Assembly: GCF_011759605.1 (NCBI RefSeq)
Contig: NZ_JAAOYX010000001.1
Location: forward strand, 2,099,063-2,163,062
DNA: 64,000 nucleotides
Direction of reading: 5' to 3'
Source: Luteibacter sp. SG786
GTDB lineage: Bacteria; Pseudomonadota; Gammaproteobacteria; Xanthomonadales; Rhodanobacteraceae
A program made the position numbers and the translations under genes. Within the stretch, counting starts at the first letter, position 1, and the number at the start of each line of letters is the position of its first letter. Below, piece after piece: positions 1 through 11,214 of this stretch. A model generated the notes under the pieces. It did no database searches. It was given only the letters and a program-made list of their open reading frames with translations, and was not told the DNA's origin.

Positions 1-707
1 GTGCGCCGTGGCGGCCTCACCTCGCGCACGATGCGTCCGTCGGCGAGGTACAGGACCCGATGGGCCATGGCCCCGATGCCGGCATTGTGAGTAATCACGA
101 CGGTCGTGGTACCGAGTTCCCCATTCACTTGTTCCAGCGTTTCAAGCACACGAATGCCGGTGCTCGAATCGAGGGCGCCGGTGGGTTCGTCGCAGAGAAG
201 GACGGCAGGGCGTTTCGCGATCGCACGCGCGATCGCCACGCGCTGTTGTTCGCCGCCGGACATCTGCGCGGGAAAATGATCGAGGCGATCACCCAGCCCG
301 ACGCGATCCAACGCCTCTTCCGGCCGCATGGGGCGTTCGGCCAGATCGGTCACGATGGCCACGTTCTCGCGTGCGGTCAGGCTGGGTATCAGGTTGTAGA
401 ACTGGAAGACGAAGCCCACATGTTCGCGGCGGAACAGGGTGAGTGCCCGGTCGTCGGCGCCGGTAAGGCAATGGTCGACGTACCAGACCTCGCCCCCGGT
501 CGGCGCATCGAGTCCTCCGAGAATGTTGAGCAGCGTGGATTTACCGCTGCCCGACGGCCCGAGCAGCACGACGAACTCGCCGGGAAACAGGTCCAGGTCC
601 ACCCCGCGAAGCGCGTGTACTTCCACCTCGCCCATCCGGTACACCTTGGTGAGGCCCCGCGCGCGGAAGACCGGGGCAGGTTGTGACGGCAACGGGGACG
701 GTGACAT
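1..707 (-). CDS. ABC transporter ATP-binding protein, LolD/MacB type (partial, runs off the left edge)
   Basis: ATPase of a MacB/LolD-type ABC system, the group that powers lipoprotein release or MacB-like efflux. The reading frame shows a Walker A motif (GPSGSGKST), a Q-loop region ([14 protein letters not shown]), an ABC signature ([14 protein letters not shown]), Walker B ([12 protein letters not shown]) and the switch histidine (VVITHN). The ATG at 707 starts an MSPSPLP N-terminus; an internal ATG at 636 ([12 protein letters not shown]) is an alternative. About 235 residues are present and the C-terminal end lies beyond base 1. It is transcribed away from the merR gene, with about 170 bp between them. 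The matching permease is presumably to the left, so the substrate cannot be told. Confidence 0.9.
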   Translation of the reverse strand, partial: MSPSPLPSQPAPVFRARGLTKVYRMGEVEVHALRGVDLDLFPGEFVVLLGPSGSGKSTLLNILGGLDAPTGGEVWYVDHCLTGADDRALTLFRREHVGFVFQFYNLIPSLTARENVAIVTDLAERPMRPEEALDRVGLGDRLDHFPAQMSGGEQQRVAIARAIAKRPAVLLCDEPTGALDSSTGIRVLETLEQVNGELGTTTVVITHNAGIGAMAHRVLYLADGRIVREVRPPRR

Positions 708-840
708 GCGGGCACGCTCGCTACTTGCCTGCGGATGAGGACAGACGCTAATGCGGGCGCCACGGGGGGCTGGTGATCCAGCGCAAGCAAACGGATCGTG
801 AAGGCTGGCCGGGCGTCAGTCGGGACCCTTGCCGGGCCTA

Positions 841-872
841 TTGACTCTTGACCTGGATCAAGGGTCTAGACT
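841..872 (+). promoter_or_regulatory. MerR-type elongated promoter with overlapping operator
   Basis: A -35 TTGACT (841-846) and a -10 TAGACT (867-872) are separated by 20 bp, longer than the usual 17 and typical of promoters that MerR proteins activate by DNA distortion. An inverted repeat lies in the spacer: ACTCTTGA (844-851) and TCAAGGGT (858-865) match at 7 of 8 positions. The start codon of the regulator at 879 lies only 7 bp after the -10 hexamer, so the transcript may be leaderless. Confidence 0.75.
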
Positions 873-878
873 TTGCCC

Positions 879-1295
879 ATGACCACACAATCTGCCCTCA
901 CCATCGGCCGCGTCGCCCAGAGTGCCGGCGTCGCCATCGATACGATCCGGTTCTACGAGCGGGAAGGGCTGCTTCCCGAGCCAAGGCGCCGGCCCTCCGG
1001 CTACCGCGAATACGACATGGGTACCGTCGCGCGGCTGCGCTTCATCCGCCGTGCGAAGGACCTGGGGTTCACGCTCGAGGAGGTCCGCGAGCTCCTCGCC
1101 TTGTCGGCCGACCGGCACGGCGGCGTGGAAGGCGTGCGCGAGCGTGCTACGGCCCGGTTGCACGCCATCGAGGAACGGATCGCCGAACTGCAGCGCGTGC
1201 GCGACGGCCTGGCGGAACTCGTCGAGGCATGCCCCGGTCACGGCGCCCCGGAAGACTGTCCGATCCTCAAGGCACTGGCGGAGCCAGGCGCATGA
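879..1295 (+). CDS. MerR-family heavy-metal (copper/silver-type) regulator, CueR-like
   Basis: Metal-responsive activator of about 138 residues. It has the N-terminal MerR helix-turn-helix and wing ([20 protein letters not shown], then [16 protein letters not shown]), a long dimerisation helix, and a C-terminal metal loop [10 protein letters not shown] followed by PILKAL. CueR-type Cu(I)/Ag(I) sensors carry a C-x7-C loop; here the spacing is C-x8-C, so the exact metal is not certain. The ATG at 879 is preferred over an in-frame TTG at 873. The gene overlaps the copper ATPase downstream by 4 bp (ATGA), so regulator and pump form one operon under the elongated promoter just upstream. Confidence 0.88.
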   Translation: MTTQSALTIGRVAQSAGVAIDTIRFYEREGLLPEPRRRPSGYREYDMGTVARLRFIRRAKDLGFTLEEVRELLALSADRHGGVEGVRERATARLHAIEERIAELQRVRDGLAELVEACPGHGAPEDCPILKALAEPGA

Positions 1296-3466
1296 GCCAC
1301 AGCTGCTGTTCGCACGGCGCCGCCGCGACGCCGAAGGAAAACGTGGCACCGGCCCCGGCGGGGACGATTTATACCTGCCCCATGCATCCGGAGGTACGCC
1401 AGGAAGGCCCCGGTGCCTGCCCGAAGTGCGGCATGGCGCTCGAACCGGCCCAGCCTTCGCTCGATGTCGATGACGGCGAGGCCCGCGCGCTCGCACGGCG
1501 CCTTGCGATTCTCGCCGTCCTGACGGTCCCTGTCGTGGCGGTGGCGATGGGGCCGCACCTGTTCGGCTGGATGTGGCCCGAACCCTGGGCGACGGCCGCC
1601 CGCTGGAGCGAGGCGGTGCTGGCCACCGTGGTGGTGCTGTGGGGCGGGGCACCGTTCTTCGTCCGGGGCTGGCGTTCGCTGGTTCCCTGGTCGCCGAACA
1701 TGTACACGCTGATCGCGCTGGGCACGGGTGTGGCGTGGCTTTACAGCGCGGTGGCCTTCCTGGCGCCGTCGCTTTTCCCGCCCGCCATGCGCGACATGCA
1801 TGGGCATGTGGACGTCTATTTCGAATCGGCGGCCGTGATCGTCACGCTGGTGACCCTCGGCGATTTCCTCGAAGGGCGCGCGCGCCGGCGCACCGGCGAG
1901 GCGCTTCGCGGGCTCCTGGGCCTGGTGCCCAAGACCGCGCGGCGGCTGGGAGGCGACGGCACCGAAGAGGATGTGCCGCTGGACAGCCTGCGGGTGGGCG
2001 ACCGCCTGCGGGTGCGGCCCGGCGAGAAGGTACCGGCCGACGGAAGCGTGCTGGAGGGCGAGAGCCATGTGGACGAATCGATGCTCACGGGCGAGGCGGT
2101 GCCTGTCGCGAAGCGACCGGGCGACAGGCTCACCGGCGGCACGCAGAACCAGCACGGCGCTTTGCTCATGCGCGTCGAACATGTGGGCAACGACACGGTG
2201 CTCTCGCGCATCGTGACGATGGTGGCCGAGGCGCAGCGCTCGCGCGCACCACTGCAACGCGTGGCGGACAAGGTCGCCGCGTGGTTCGTGCCCGCCGTCG
2301 TGGCGGTGGCGCTGCTGGCCTTCGCCGTGTGGTGGGTCGCAGGGCCAGCGCCTGCGCCGGCACATGCGCTCGTCGCGGCGGTGAGTGTGCTCATCGTTGC
2401 CTGTCCCTGTGCGCTGGGCCTCGCCACGCCGATGTCCATCATGGTGGCGAGCGGCCGTGGCGCCCGCGGCGGCGTGCTCTTTCGGGACGCGGCGGCGATC
2501 GAGCGACTGCGCGACGTCGACACCCTGGTGTTCGACAAGACGGGCACCCTTACCGAAGGCAAGCCCGCGCTCGTGGATATCCAGCTCTTCGGTATGGAGC
2601 GGGCGGAGGCGCTTGCGCTGGCGGCGGCCGTGGAGCGTCCGAGCGAGCATCCCCTTGCCGCGGCGATCGTCGCGGCGGCGGAGGGCGAAGATATCCCTAA
2701 GGAGGCTGTGTCGGCCTTCCAGGCGATCGTGGGCCGCGGCGTGACCGGACGGGTCGGCGACCGCGACGTGGCGCTGGGAAACATCGGCCTCATGAACGAG
2801 CGCCACGTCGACATGAGCGCCGCCGAGGCAGCGGCCGACGCGGCGCGTGCCGGCGGCGCGACCGTGATGTATCTCGCCGTGGATGGCCGTCTCGCGGCGC
2901 TGCTCTCCCTCGCCGATGCGGTGAAGGCGTCCTCGAAACCGGCGCTGGATGCACTGCATGCGGCCGGCGTGCGCCTGGTGATGGCCACAGGCGACAACGA
3001 GGCGACGGCGAAGGCGGTGGCTTCGTCCTTGCCTATCGACGAAGTGCACGCTGGCATCTCGCCGGAAGACAAAGCGCATCTCGTCGCCGAATTGAAGCGC
3101 AGGGGCGCCACCGTGGCGATGGCGGGCGACGGCGTGAACGATGCTCCGGCACTGGCTGCCGCCGACGTGGGCATCGGCATGGGCAACGGCAGCGACATCG
3201 CCATCCAGAGCGCGTCGGTCACGCTCCTGAAGGGCGACCTTGCCGGTATCGCGCGGGCGCGGGCGCTTTCGCGGGAAACGGTGCAGAACATCCGCCAGAA
3301 CCTGTTCTTCGCGTTCGTGTACAACGCGGTAGGCGTACCGGTGGCGGCCGGTGTGCTTTATCCGTTCTTCGGCATCACCCTGTCGCCCATGATCGCGGCG
3401 CTGGCGATGAGCCTCAGCTCGGTGTCGGTGGTGGGAAACGCCTTGAGGTTGCGCCGGGGCACCTGA
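1292..3466 (+). CDS. Copper/silver-translocating P1B-type ATPase
   Basis: Inner-membrane pump exporting Cu(I)/Ag(I), 724 residues. Instead of the classical N-terminal HMA domain with CxxC it begins with a Cys/His-rich stretch (SHSCCSHG) and a heavy-metal-binding module YTCPMHPEV...CPKCGMAL at about residues 29-52. The rest is canonical: actuator TGEAVPV, the membrane metal site CPC ([13 protein letters not shown], about residue 370), phosphorylation motif DKTGT (about 414) and hinge [10 protein letters not shown] (about 612). It starts inside the stop of the merR gene (ATGA overlap), so the two are translationally coupled. Cadmium or zinc is less likely given the CPC and methionine-rich context. 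Confidence 0.93.
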   Translation: MSHSCCSHGAAATPKENVAPAPAGTIYTCPMHPEVRQEGPGACPKCGMALEPAQPSLDVDDGEARALARRLAILAVLTVPVVAVAMGPHLFGWMWPEPWATAARWSEAVLATVVVLWGGAPFFVRGWRSLVPWSPNMYTLIALGTGVAWLYSAVAFLAPSLFPPAMRDMHGHVDVYFESAAVIVTLVTLGDFLEGRARRRTGEALRGLLGLVPKTARRLGGDGTEEDVPLDSLRVGDRLRVRPGEKVPADGSVLEGESHVDESMLTGEAVPVAKRPGDRLTGGTQNQHGALLMRVEHVGNDTVLSRIVTMVAEAQRSRAPLQRVADKVAAWFVPAVVAVALLAFAVWWVAGPAPAPAHALVAAVSVLIVACPCALGLATPMSIMVASGRGARGGVLFRDAAAIERLRDVDTLVFDKTGTLTEGKPALVDIQLFGMERAEALALAAAVERPSEHPLAAAIVAAAEGEDIPKEAVSAFQAIVGRGVTGRVGDRDVALGNIGLMNERHVDMSAAEAAADAARAGGATVMYLAVDGRLAALLSLADAVKASSKPALDALHAAGVRLVMATGDNEATAKAVASSLPIDEVHAGISPEDKAHLVAELKRRGATVAMAGDGVNDAPALAAADVGIGMGNGSDIAIQSASVTLLKGDLAGIARARALSRETVQNIRQNLFFAFVYNAVGVPVAAGVLYPFFGITLSPMIAALAMSLSSVSVVGNALRLRRGT

Positions 3467-3505
3467 CCCCGGCGCGCTTCCCGCCGCGAAGCATGCGGAG
3501 GTTCG

Positions 3506-5911
3506 TCAGCGCTTCGCGTCGAAGGAGGGCGGGGCGTCCGCTTCCTTCGTGGCCCACGCCGTGTTCGGCTTGTCTGAGAGGTCGAATTCCAGCGTGCCGC
3601 CCTTCAATGCGAACGACTCCGGCAACCAGGCGCGCGAGGATGCCTTGCTGTTCACCTTCAATGCGGTGACATATGGTTTGCCGGCGCCGGCGTTCGGCGC
3701 ATCGATGGTCACGTCGCCGTCCGGCCTGTGCACCACGGCGTGCGTGAAGATGGGGCTGCCCACCACCAGTTCGGCGCGGCCCGGAATGGCCGGATAGACG
3801 CCGAGCGCAGCGAACACATACCACGACGACATCTCGCCGAGGTCGTCGTTGCCCGGAATGCCGTTCGGGGCGTTGAGCCAGATGGTGTCGAGCACGCGGC
3901 GGACCAGTTCCTGTGTTTTCCACGGCTGCCCGGCGTAGTTGTAGAGCCAGGGCGTGCCGATGGACGGTTCGTTGTCGAGTTCGGCGTGCAAGGGTCCGGA
4001 CTTCGTGACCGCGAAGCTGCCGTCGGGTTGATAGAAGAACGCATCCAGCCGCTTGCGCGCCTTCTCCCGTCCACCCATGGCGTCGAACAGGCCACCGACG
4101 TTGAAGGGCACCATCCACACGTACTGGGCGGCGCTGCCTTCCACGAAACCGTCTTCCGTCGACGGTGTGAAGGCGTGCGGGGCTTCCTTCTCGTCGTCCT
4201 TCACCAGGGCCCAGCTTCCGTCCGCGTTGCGGTTGCGGATGTAACCGCCCTCCGGCGTGGCCTTGGGGTCGAACAGGTTGCGCCAGTACTGCGCGCGTTC
4301 GAGGAAGCGGGCAGCGGTGTCCTTGTCGCCCAGACGCCCGGCAAGCGAACTGATGCCGAATTCGGCGGCCACGGTTTCGAGCGTGTCGGCGGCCGGCCCC
4401 CACGCTGGCGCACCGACCGGGATGTAGTGCAGCTTCAACCACGCATCGAGGCCTGGGCGCTGCCCCACGCATTCCACTTCGCAGCCGTCGTGCGAGGTGT
4501 CCAGCGCCGTGGGATGGTCGGCCGCGTGCACGAGGGAGGCGAGGGCCCCCTTCGCGTCGAAGTCGCGCGCACCGAAGGCGTAGATGCCTGCGACGGACGG
4601 CGCGGCGGGGTCGCCGTTCATGACGTGCGTGCCGCCGTTGTTGTGCGTCCAGCGATCCCACACGCCGCCGTTCTGTTGCGCCTGGTTGTAGAGGCTCTGT
4701 GCGATGTCGCTGGCGGTCTTGGGTTCCAGCCATGCGACGAGCGGCAACTGCGAGCGATAGACGTCCCAACCGGAGAAGTTCGCGTATTGGGCTTTTTGGG
4801 TCCCCGTGACGCGATGGGTCTTGCCGTCGAAGCCACGGTACTCGCCGTTCACGTCGCTGAAGACGTTGGGATGCATCAGCGCGTGGTACAGCGCCGTATA
4901 GAACACGGTGCGCTGGTCCGGCGTGCCGCCCTGCACGTCGATATGCGACAGGCGTTCGTTCCACGCGGCCACGGCCTTGTCGCGCACGGACTCGAAGCGG
5001 GTGCCCTTCGGGGTCTCGGCGTCCAGGTTGGCCTGTGCGTTCGCAACGCTTACATAGGAAATGCCGACTCGCACGTTCACATCGCGCGTGCCCTTGGCGA
5101 AGCCGACCCAGGCGCCCGATCCTTTGCCCGCCTCGGGGAAACCCTTGGGTCCGTACCCCGTGCCGCCCTGGGCGTGCGTGCCGCCCTTTTCCACCGTCCC
5201 GTCATGCCAGGCGCCGGTGGCGGCGAACGGCTGATCGAACTCCGCCACGAAATAGAGCGTGTAATAGCTGCGGCGATCGGCTTCGTTGATGTAACCGCAG
5301 AAGTTGCCGCTGGTGACTTCGCCCGAGACCCTGGCATGCGCCGTGTCGACGGCGACCTTCGCGTCTTCCGAACCCACTTCCGAATCCGATACCCGCACCA
5401 GCACGTTCGCCGGCTTGCCGGCAGGAAAGGCGAAGCGGGCCGCGCCGCTATGCAGGGCGGCGGAGAGGTCTACCGCCACGCCGTTGTCCAGCACCACGCG
5501 GTAGTGCCCGGCCTTCGCCGTTTCGTTCGCGTGCGAGAACTTCGATGCGTACGCATGGCGGAAGTCGCTGGAGGGCGACGTGGTCACGTCCTGCGTGATC
5601 GGCATGAGGGGCACGTCACCCGACGCGCCGGCGCAGCCCCAGCCTTCGACGTTGGTGAGGCTGAAACCGCGGATGGCATCGGCGCGGTATTCGTAGCCGC
5701 CCGGGGCCGCGATGGGCGCCTTCTTGCCCGGCAACGGCGAGGCCTCGGGACTGAATTGCAGCATGCCGAAAGGCACCACGGCACCCGGAAAGACGTTGCC
5801 GCCGTTGGTGGTGCCGATGAGCGGATTCACCAGCTCGGCGGGGCCGGAGGCGGCCACCGCGAGGGCCGGGAGCAGGGCGGCAACAACGGCGAGGGGACGA
5901 ATGGTGCGCAA
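3506..5911 (-). CDS. Secreted GH92 family alpha-mannosidase (alpha-1,2-mannosidase-like)
   Basis: Glycoside hydrolase of 801 residues predicted to trim alpha-mannosides, for example from N-glycans or mannans. It begins with a signal peptide (MRTIRPLAVVAALLPALAVAAS). Family landmarks include VNPLIGTTNGGNVFPGA near the N-terminus, the segment around TEDGFVEGSAAQYVW (about residue 586, where GH92 enzymes carry the catalytic acid) and GNDDLGEMSSWYVF (about 686, the calcium/base motif). The start is a TTG at 5911 with GGAGG five bases upstream; no ATG fits. It converges on the copper ATPase. No other glycan-degrading gene is adjacent, so it appears to work alone here. Confidence 0.92.
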   Translation of the reverse strand: MRTIRPLAVVAALLPALAVAASGPAELVNPLIGTTNGGNVFPGAVVPFGMLQFSPEASPLPGKKAPIAAPGGYEYRADAIRGFSLTNVEGWGCAGASGDVPLMPITQDVTTSPSSDFRHAYASKFSHANETAKAGHYRVVLDNGVAVDLSAALHSGAARFAFPAGKPANVLVRVSDSEVGSEDAKVAVDTAHARVSGEVTSGNFCGYINEADRRSYYTLYFVAEFDQPFAATGAWHDGTVEKGGTHAQGGTGYGPKGFPEAGKGSGAWVGFAKGTRDVNVRVGISYVSVANAQANLDAETPKGTRFESVRDKAVAAWNERLSHIDVQGGTPDQRTVFYTALYHALMHPNVFSDVNGEYRGFDGKTHRVTGTQKAQYANFSGWDVYRSQLPLVAWLEPKTASDIAQSLYNQAQQNGGVWDRWTHNNGGTHVMNGDPAAPSVAGIYAFGARDFDAKGALASLVHAADHPTALDTSHDGCEVECVGQRPGLDAWLKLHYIPVGAPAWGPAADTLETVAAEFGISSLAGRLGDKDTAARFLERAQYWRNLFDPKATPEGGYIRNRNADGSWALVKDDEKEAPHAFTPSTEDGFVEGSAAQYVWMVPFNVGGLFDAMGGREKARKRLDAFFYQPDGSFAVTKSGPLHAELDNEPSIGTPWLYNYAGQPWKTQELVRRVLDTIWLNAPNGIPGNDDLGEMSSWYVFAALGVYPAIPGRAELVVGSPIFTHAVVHRPDGDVTIDAPNAGAGKPYVTALKVNSKASSRAWLPESFALKGGTLEFDLSDKPNTAWATKEADAPPSFDAKR

Positions 5912-5947
5912 GGTAACCTCCGGCAGCTATCGATTTATCTCGATTGA

Positions 5948-5968
5948 AATCCCGTTATAACAGGGATT
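5948..5968. promoter_or_regulatory. Near-perfect palindrome upstream of the GH92 gene (putative operator/-10 region)
   Basis: AATCCC (5948-5953) and GGGATT (5963-5968) are perfect inverted arms around the self-complementary core GTTATAAC (5954-5961). On the minus strand the core contains TATAAC, a plausible -10, about 40 bp ahead of the TTG start of the mannosidase gene. It may be a repressor site overlapping the promoter; the binding protein is unknown. Confidence 0.45.
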
Positions 5969-6035
5969 GCGTGCCGCGGCGCAAGCGTGGGGGCAGGGCA
6001 GCGGTGGCGGGCGGCACGACGGCAGCCCGAACGGG

Positions 6036-6911
6036 CTACCAGAGAATGCCGTCCTCCGGTTGCACGGGTTGCAGGCCATGCGCTTCGCCGAGCCCGTCGC
6101 GCAGGTCGATCTCGATGCCGCGCGTGAGGGCGGTCATCGGGACGTCGTCTTCCTTGTTTTCGAACGGGTTCTGCATGTCGTTGCCGATCTGCAGCAGGGC
6201 AAGGAACAGGAAGCCTGCCACGGTGGAACCGAGCGGCGTATAGAGGCCGAGGGTTTCGACCAGGCCCAGGGGCAGCAGAAGGCAGAAGCCGTGCGTGAAG
6301 ATGGCCGGATAGACGGCGTATTGCTGGGGCAGCGGCGTGTTCTTGATGCGCTCCATGCCGCCCTGTGCGTTCGAGATGTCGGCCAGCGTGCGCGCGAAGG
6401 TGGCGAGCAGGATGGGATCGGTTCCCGTGTCGGCGATGGCCGCTGCCGTGCGCGAATGAACGGCATTGGGCACGTTGAGCACACCGTGCAGGCGTTCCAG
6501 TTCGTCGGAGGGAAGGCGGCCGTCCAGTTCGTCCCACGGCGTCTGCCGGCGCAGGTGCATGCGCAATGCGTGCACGTAGGCGATCTGGCGATGGATCACA
6601 CGCGCGGCGACGTGCCGATCCGCCAGCAGCGTGAGCGCATCGCGCGCGAGGGTGCGCGATGCGTTCACCATCGCACCCCACAGCGTGCGCGCCTCCCACC
6701 AGCGCGCATAGGCGGTCGTGTTGCGGAAACTCAGATAGACGGCGACCGCGGAGCCCAGCAACGTGATGGGGAGGGTGGGAAACTCGATCCACACCGGGTG
6801 CACGAGGTACCAGAACGCGGTGACGGCGATGTCCCATGCCAGCAACCAGACCAACGGTTTGCCGACGTAGTGCAGGATGTGCCCGAGGTGGGCGCGTCCG
6901 GGCAGGATCAC
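6036..6911 (-). CDS. Bestrophin family anion channel protein (YneE-like)
   Basis: Membrane protein of 291 residues of the bacterial bestrophin family (pentameric anion channels). Visible features: hydrophobic N-terminal helices (WLLAWDIAVTAFWYLV), the family segment LSFRNTTAYARWWEARTLWG, a central helical domain, a second hydrophobic pair (HGFCLLLPLGLVETLGLYTPLGSTVAGFLFLALLQIG) and the conserved acidic NPFENKEDDVPM stretch. The GTG start overlaps the stop of the carbonic anhydrase gene by 4 bp (GTGA), so the two are one transcription unit. That pairing suggests bicarbonate or another anion as substrate; this is inference. Confidence 0.88.
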   Translation of the reverse strand: MILPGRAHLGHILHYVGKPLVWLLAWDIAVTAFWYLVHPVWIEFPTLPITLLGSAVAVYLSFRNTTAYARWWEARTLWGAMVNASRTLARDALTLLADRHVAARVIHRQIAYVHALRMHLRRQTPWDELDGRLPSDELERLHGVLNVPNAVHSRTAAAIADTGTDPILLATFARTLADISNAQGGMERIKNTPLPQQYAVYPAIFTHGFCLLLPLGLVETLGLYTPLGSTVAGFLFLALLQIGNDMQNPFENKEDDVPMTALTRGIEIDLRDGLGEAHGLQPVQPEDGILW

Positions 6912-7573
6912 ACGCCGTTCTCGCGACGGATGGCTTCCGCCAGGGGAATGAAGCGGTCGGTGGCACCGTCGAGCACGGAGACGGTGCCGTCGCCGATGTC
7001 GTACACCCAGCCTTGCAGGCTGATGGCGTCATTGGCCCGTGCCGCAGCCACCGCGGGGTGCGTACGCAGGTGCGCCAGCTGGAGGCGAACATTTTCCTCG
7101 ATCAGGGCGCTCATGGCGGCCGCGCCTTCGAGCTTGCGCGCGAACACGGCGCTCTTGGCGGCCTGGGCGTTGCGCAACCATGCCTCGACGGTGGGCAGGT
7201 CGCGCGTGGAATCGGGGTTCAGCAGGCCCTTCATGGCACCGCAGTCGGTGTGGCCGCAGATCACCACGTGGCGGACACGCAGCACCATGACCGCGAACTC
7301 CACCACCGCCGACACGCCGCCGAGCATCTCGCCGTAGCCCGGGACGATGTTGCCGATGTTGCGGCAGACGAACAGCTCGCCCGGCTGGGTCTGGGTGATC
7401 ATCTCCGGCACCACGCGGGAATCGGCGCAGGTGATGAACAGGGTGTGGGGGCTCTGGCCTTCGGCCAGCTCGTTGAAGAGCTGCTCGCGCTCGGGGAAGA
7501 TCTTGTGGCTGAAGTCCTCGACGCCCTTGAGCAGGCCAAGGAGGCTGTCGTCGCGGGGGGTACCCTGGGTCAT
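6908..7573 (-). CDS. Beta-class carbonic anhydrase (first of two in the window)
   Basis: Cytoplasmic zinc enzyme interconverting CO2 and bicarbonate, 221 residues, normal for the class. Zinc ligands and the catalytic dyad are visible: CADSR (C49, D51, R53) and CGHTDCG (H108, C111). It is translated just before, and overlaps, the bestrophin-like channel gene. A second carbonic anhydrase gene at 26.2 kb pairs with a SulP transporter, so the window holds two distinct carbonic anhydrase/anion-transporter modules. Confidence 0.93.
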   Translation of the reverse strand: MTQGTPRDDSLLGLLKGVEDFSHKIFPEREQLFNELAEGQSPHTLFITCADSRVVPEMITQTQPGELFVCRNIGNIVPGYGEMLGGVSAVVEFAVMVLRVRHVVICGHTDCGAMKGLLNPDSTRDLPTVEAWLRNAQAAKSAVFARKLEGAAAMSALIEENVRLQLAHLRTHPAVAAARANDAISLQGWVYDIGDGTVSVLDGATDRFIPLAEAIRRENGV

Positions 7574-7673
7574 GCGTTCACCTCGGAAGATCGGGCCGCG
7601 CGAGGGCGCGGCAACCGGCGAAGTTTATGCCAAAGCGGCGCGCAGGGGATTCGCGGCAGTATGGCGCCGATCC

Positions 7674-7752
7674 TGTGGGAGCCGCTTCAGAGGCGATACG
7701 TCTCGCGAGAGTGCCCGCTGCCGCGGGATCGCCGGCAGAGCCGGCTCCCACA
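7674..7752. repeat. REP-like palindromic element
   Basis: The outer arms TGTGGGAGCCG (7674-7684) and CGGCTCCCACA (7742-7752) are exact reverse complements, and smaller GC-rich hairpins lie between them. The same core recurs at 18361, 28423 and 54011. It lies between the carbonic anhydrase start and the gcvP terminator. Confidence 0.75.
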
Positions 7753-7778
7753 TGGGGCCTCGACCGCGTGAAGAACCA

Positions 7779-7811
7779 GAAAAAAGGCCGCCCTGCGTCG
7801 GCAGGGCGGCC
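7779..7811 (-). terminator. Rho-independent terminator of gcvP
   Basis: On the minus strand a perfect 11-bp stem (GGCCGCCCTGC, 7786-7796, against 7801-7811) with a 4-base loop is followed by six T residues. It lies about 20 bp after the gcvP stop codon. Confidence 0.9.
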
Positions 7812-7833
7812 CGTTTCCGGCCCTTGCGGAGGC

Positions 7834-10698
<2,865 letters not shown>

Positions 10699-10749
10699 GG
10701 TTTTAGGAGGCATCCGGAGTAACGCGCCGTGCCGGCACGTGGGGCGCCC

Positions 10750-10912
10750 CTCTGTCCTTTTGCCTGAGAGTTTGGAGGCGTGGAGCCCCTTGCACCTTCG
10801 GCGCCGGATCGAACCGGTCTCTCCAGAGTGATGACCGCGCGGTGGTATGGGTGCCTGAGCGATTACGGGCGTTGCGCCTTCGGCAGCGGCTCCTTCCGCT
10901 TCTCCCACCGAG
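10750..10912 (-). promoter_or_regulatory. Tandem glycine riboswitch upstream of gcvP
   Basis: Read on the minus strand, two consecutive glycine aptamers can be recognised. Aptamer 1 (about 10912-10841) has GGTGGGAGAAG, GCCGAAGGCGCAA and CTCAGGCAC. Aptamer 2 (about 10828-10750) has TCTGGAGAGACC, GCCGAAGGTGCAA and CTCTCAGGCAAAAGGAC. The two copies are joined by a linker of about 12 bases. The expression platform would lie in the 50 bases before the gcvP start. In this class glycine binding usually switches gcv genes on; that direction is inferred here. Confidence 0.95.
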
Positions 10913-10925
10913 CTTTACGTTGCCG

Positions 10926-10949
10926 ATTATACAGAGCGGCGGGCGCGGA
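10926..10949 (-). promoter_or_regulatory. Promoter for the glycine riboswitch-gcvP transcript
   Basis: On the minus strand a perfect -10 TATAAT (10931-10926) is preceded, after 18 bp, by CCGACA (4 of 6 matches to the -35 consensus). The predicted start of transcription falls just before the first aptamer. Confidence 0.65.
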
Positions 10950-11214
10950 TGTCGGCCTCGCCGGGGCGCCGCTAGGCACAGCCCCCGTACCGGTGTCGGC
11001 GACCGATGGGAAGACGCGTCGGGAAGGCCTAGCTTCGAGAAGGGCAATGTCCTGCCGTGGCGTGGGCTCGGCAGCATCGTCAGGCATCGTGCGCCAAACG
11101 CCCGCAAATAGCGTCGTAACGTCCCGTCTGAGGGGGATTTTTGCGTGAGAACACTCTCATTTGGGGACCGACATCCCAGGACTAGGTTAGGGCCACCCCA
11201 AGGAGGTCCCCCCC
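10950..11214. other. Intergenic region without a recognisable gene
   Basis: Divergent spacer between the gcvP promoter and the pore-former-like gene. I see no convincing protein frame or RNA motif. The only clear element is a strong Shine-Dalgarno (AAGGAGGT) seven bases before the ATG at 11215. No good sigma-70 promoter could be picked out for the rightward gene. Confidence 0.5.

Noticed and set aside
1238-3079. A long minus-strand open frame across the copper ATPase
   Set aside because: It has an arginine/histidine-rich composition typical of antisense shadows, while the plus strand has all P-type ATPase motifs.
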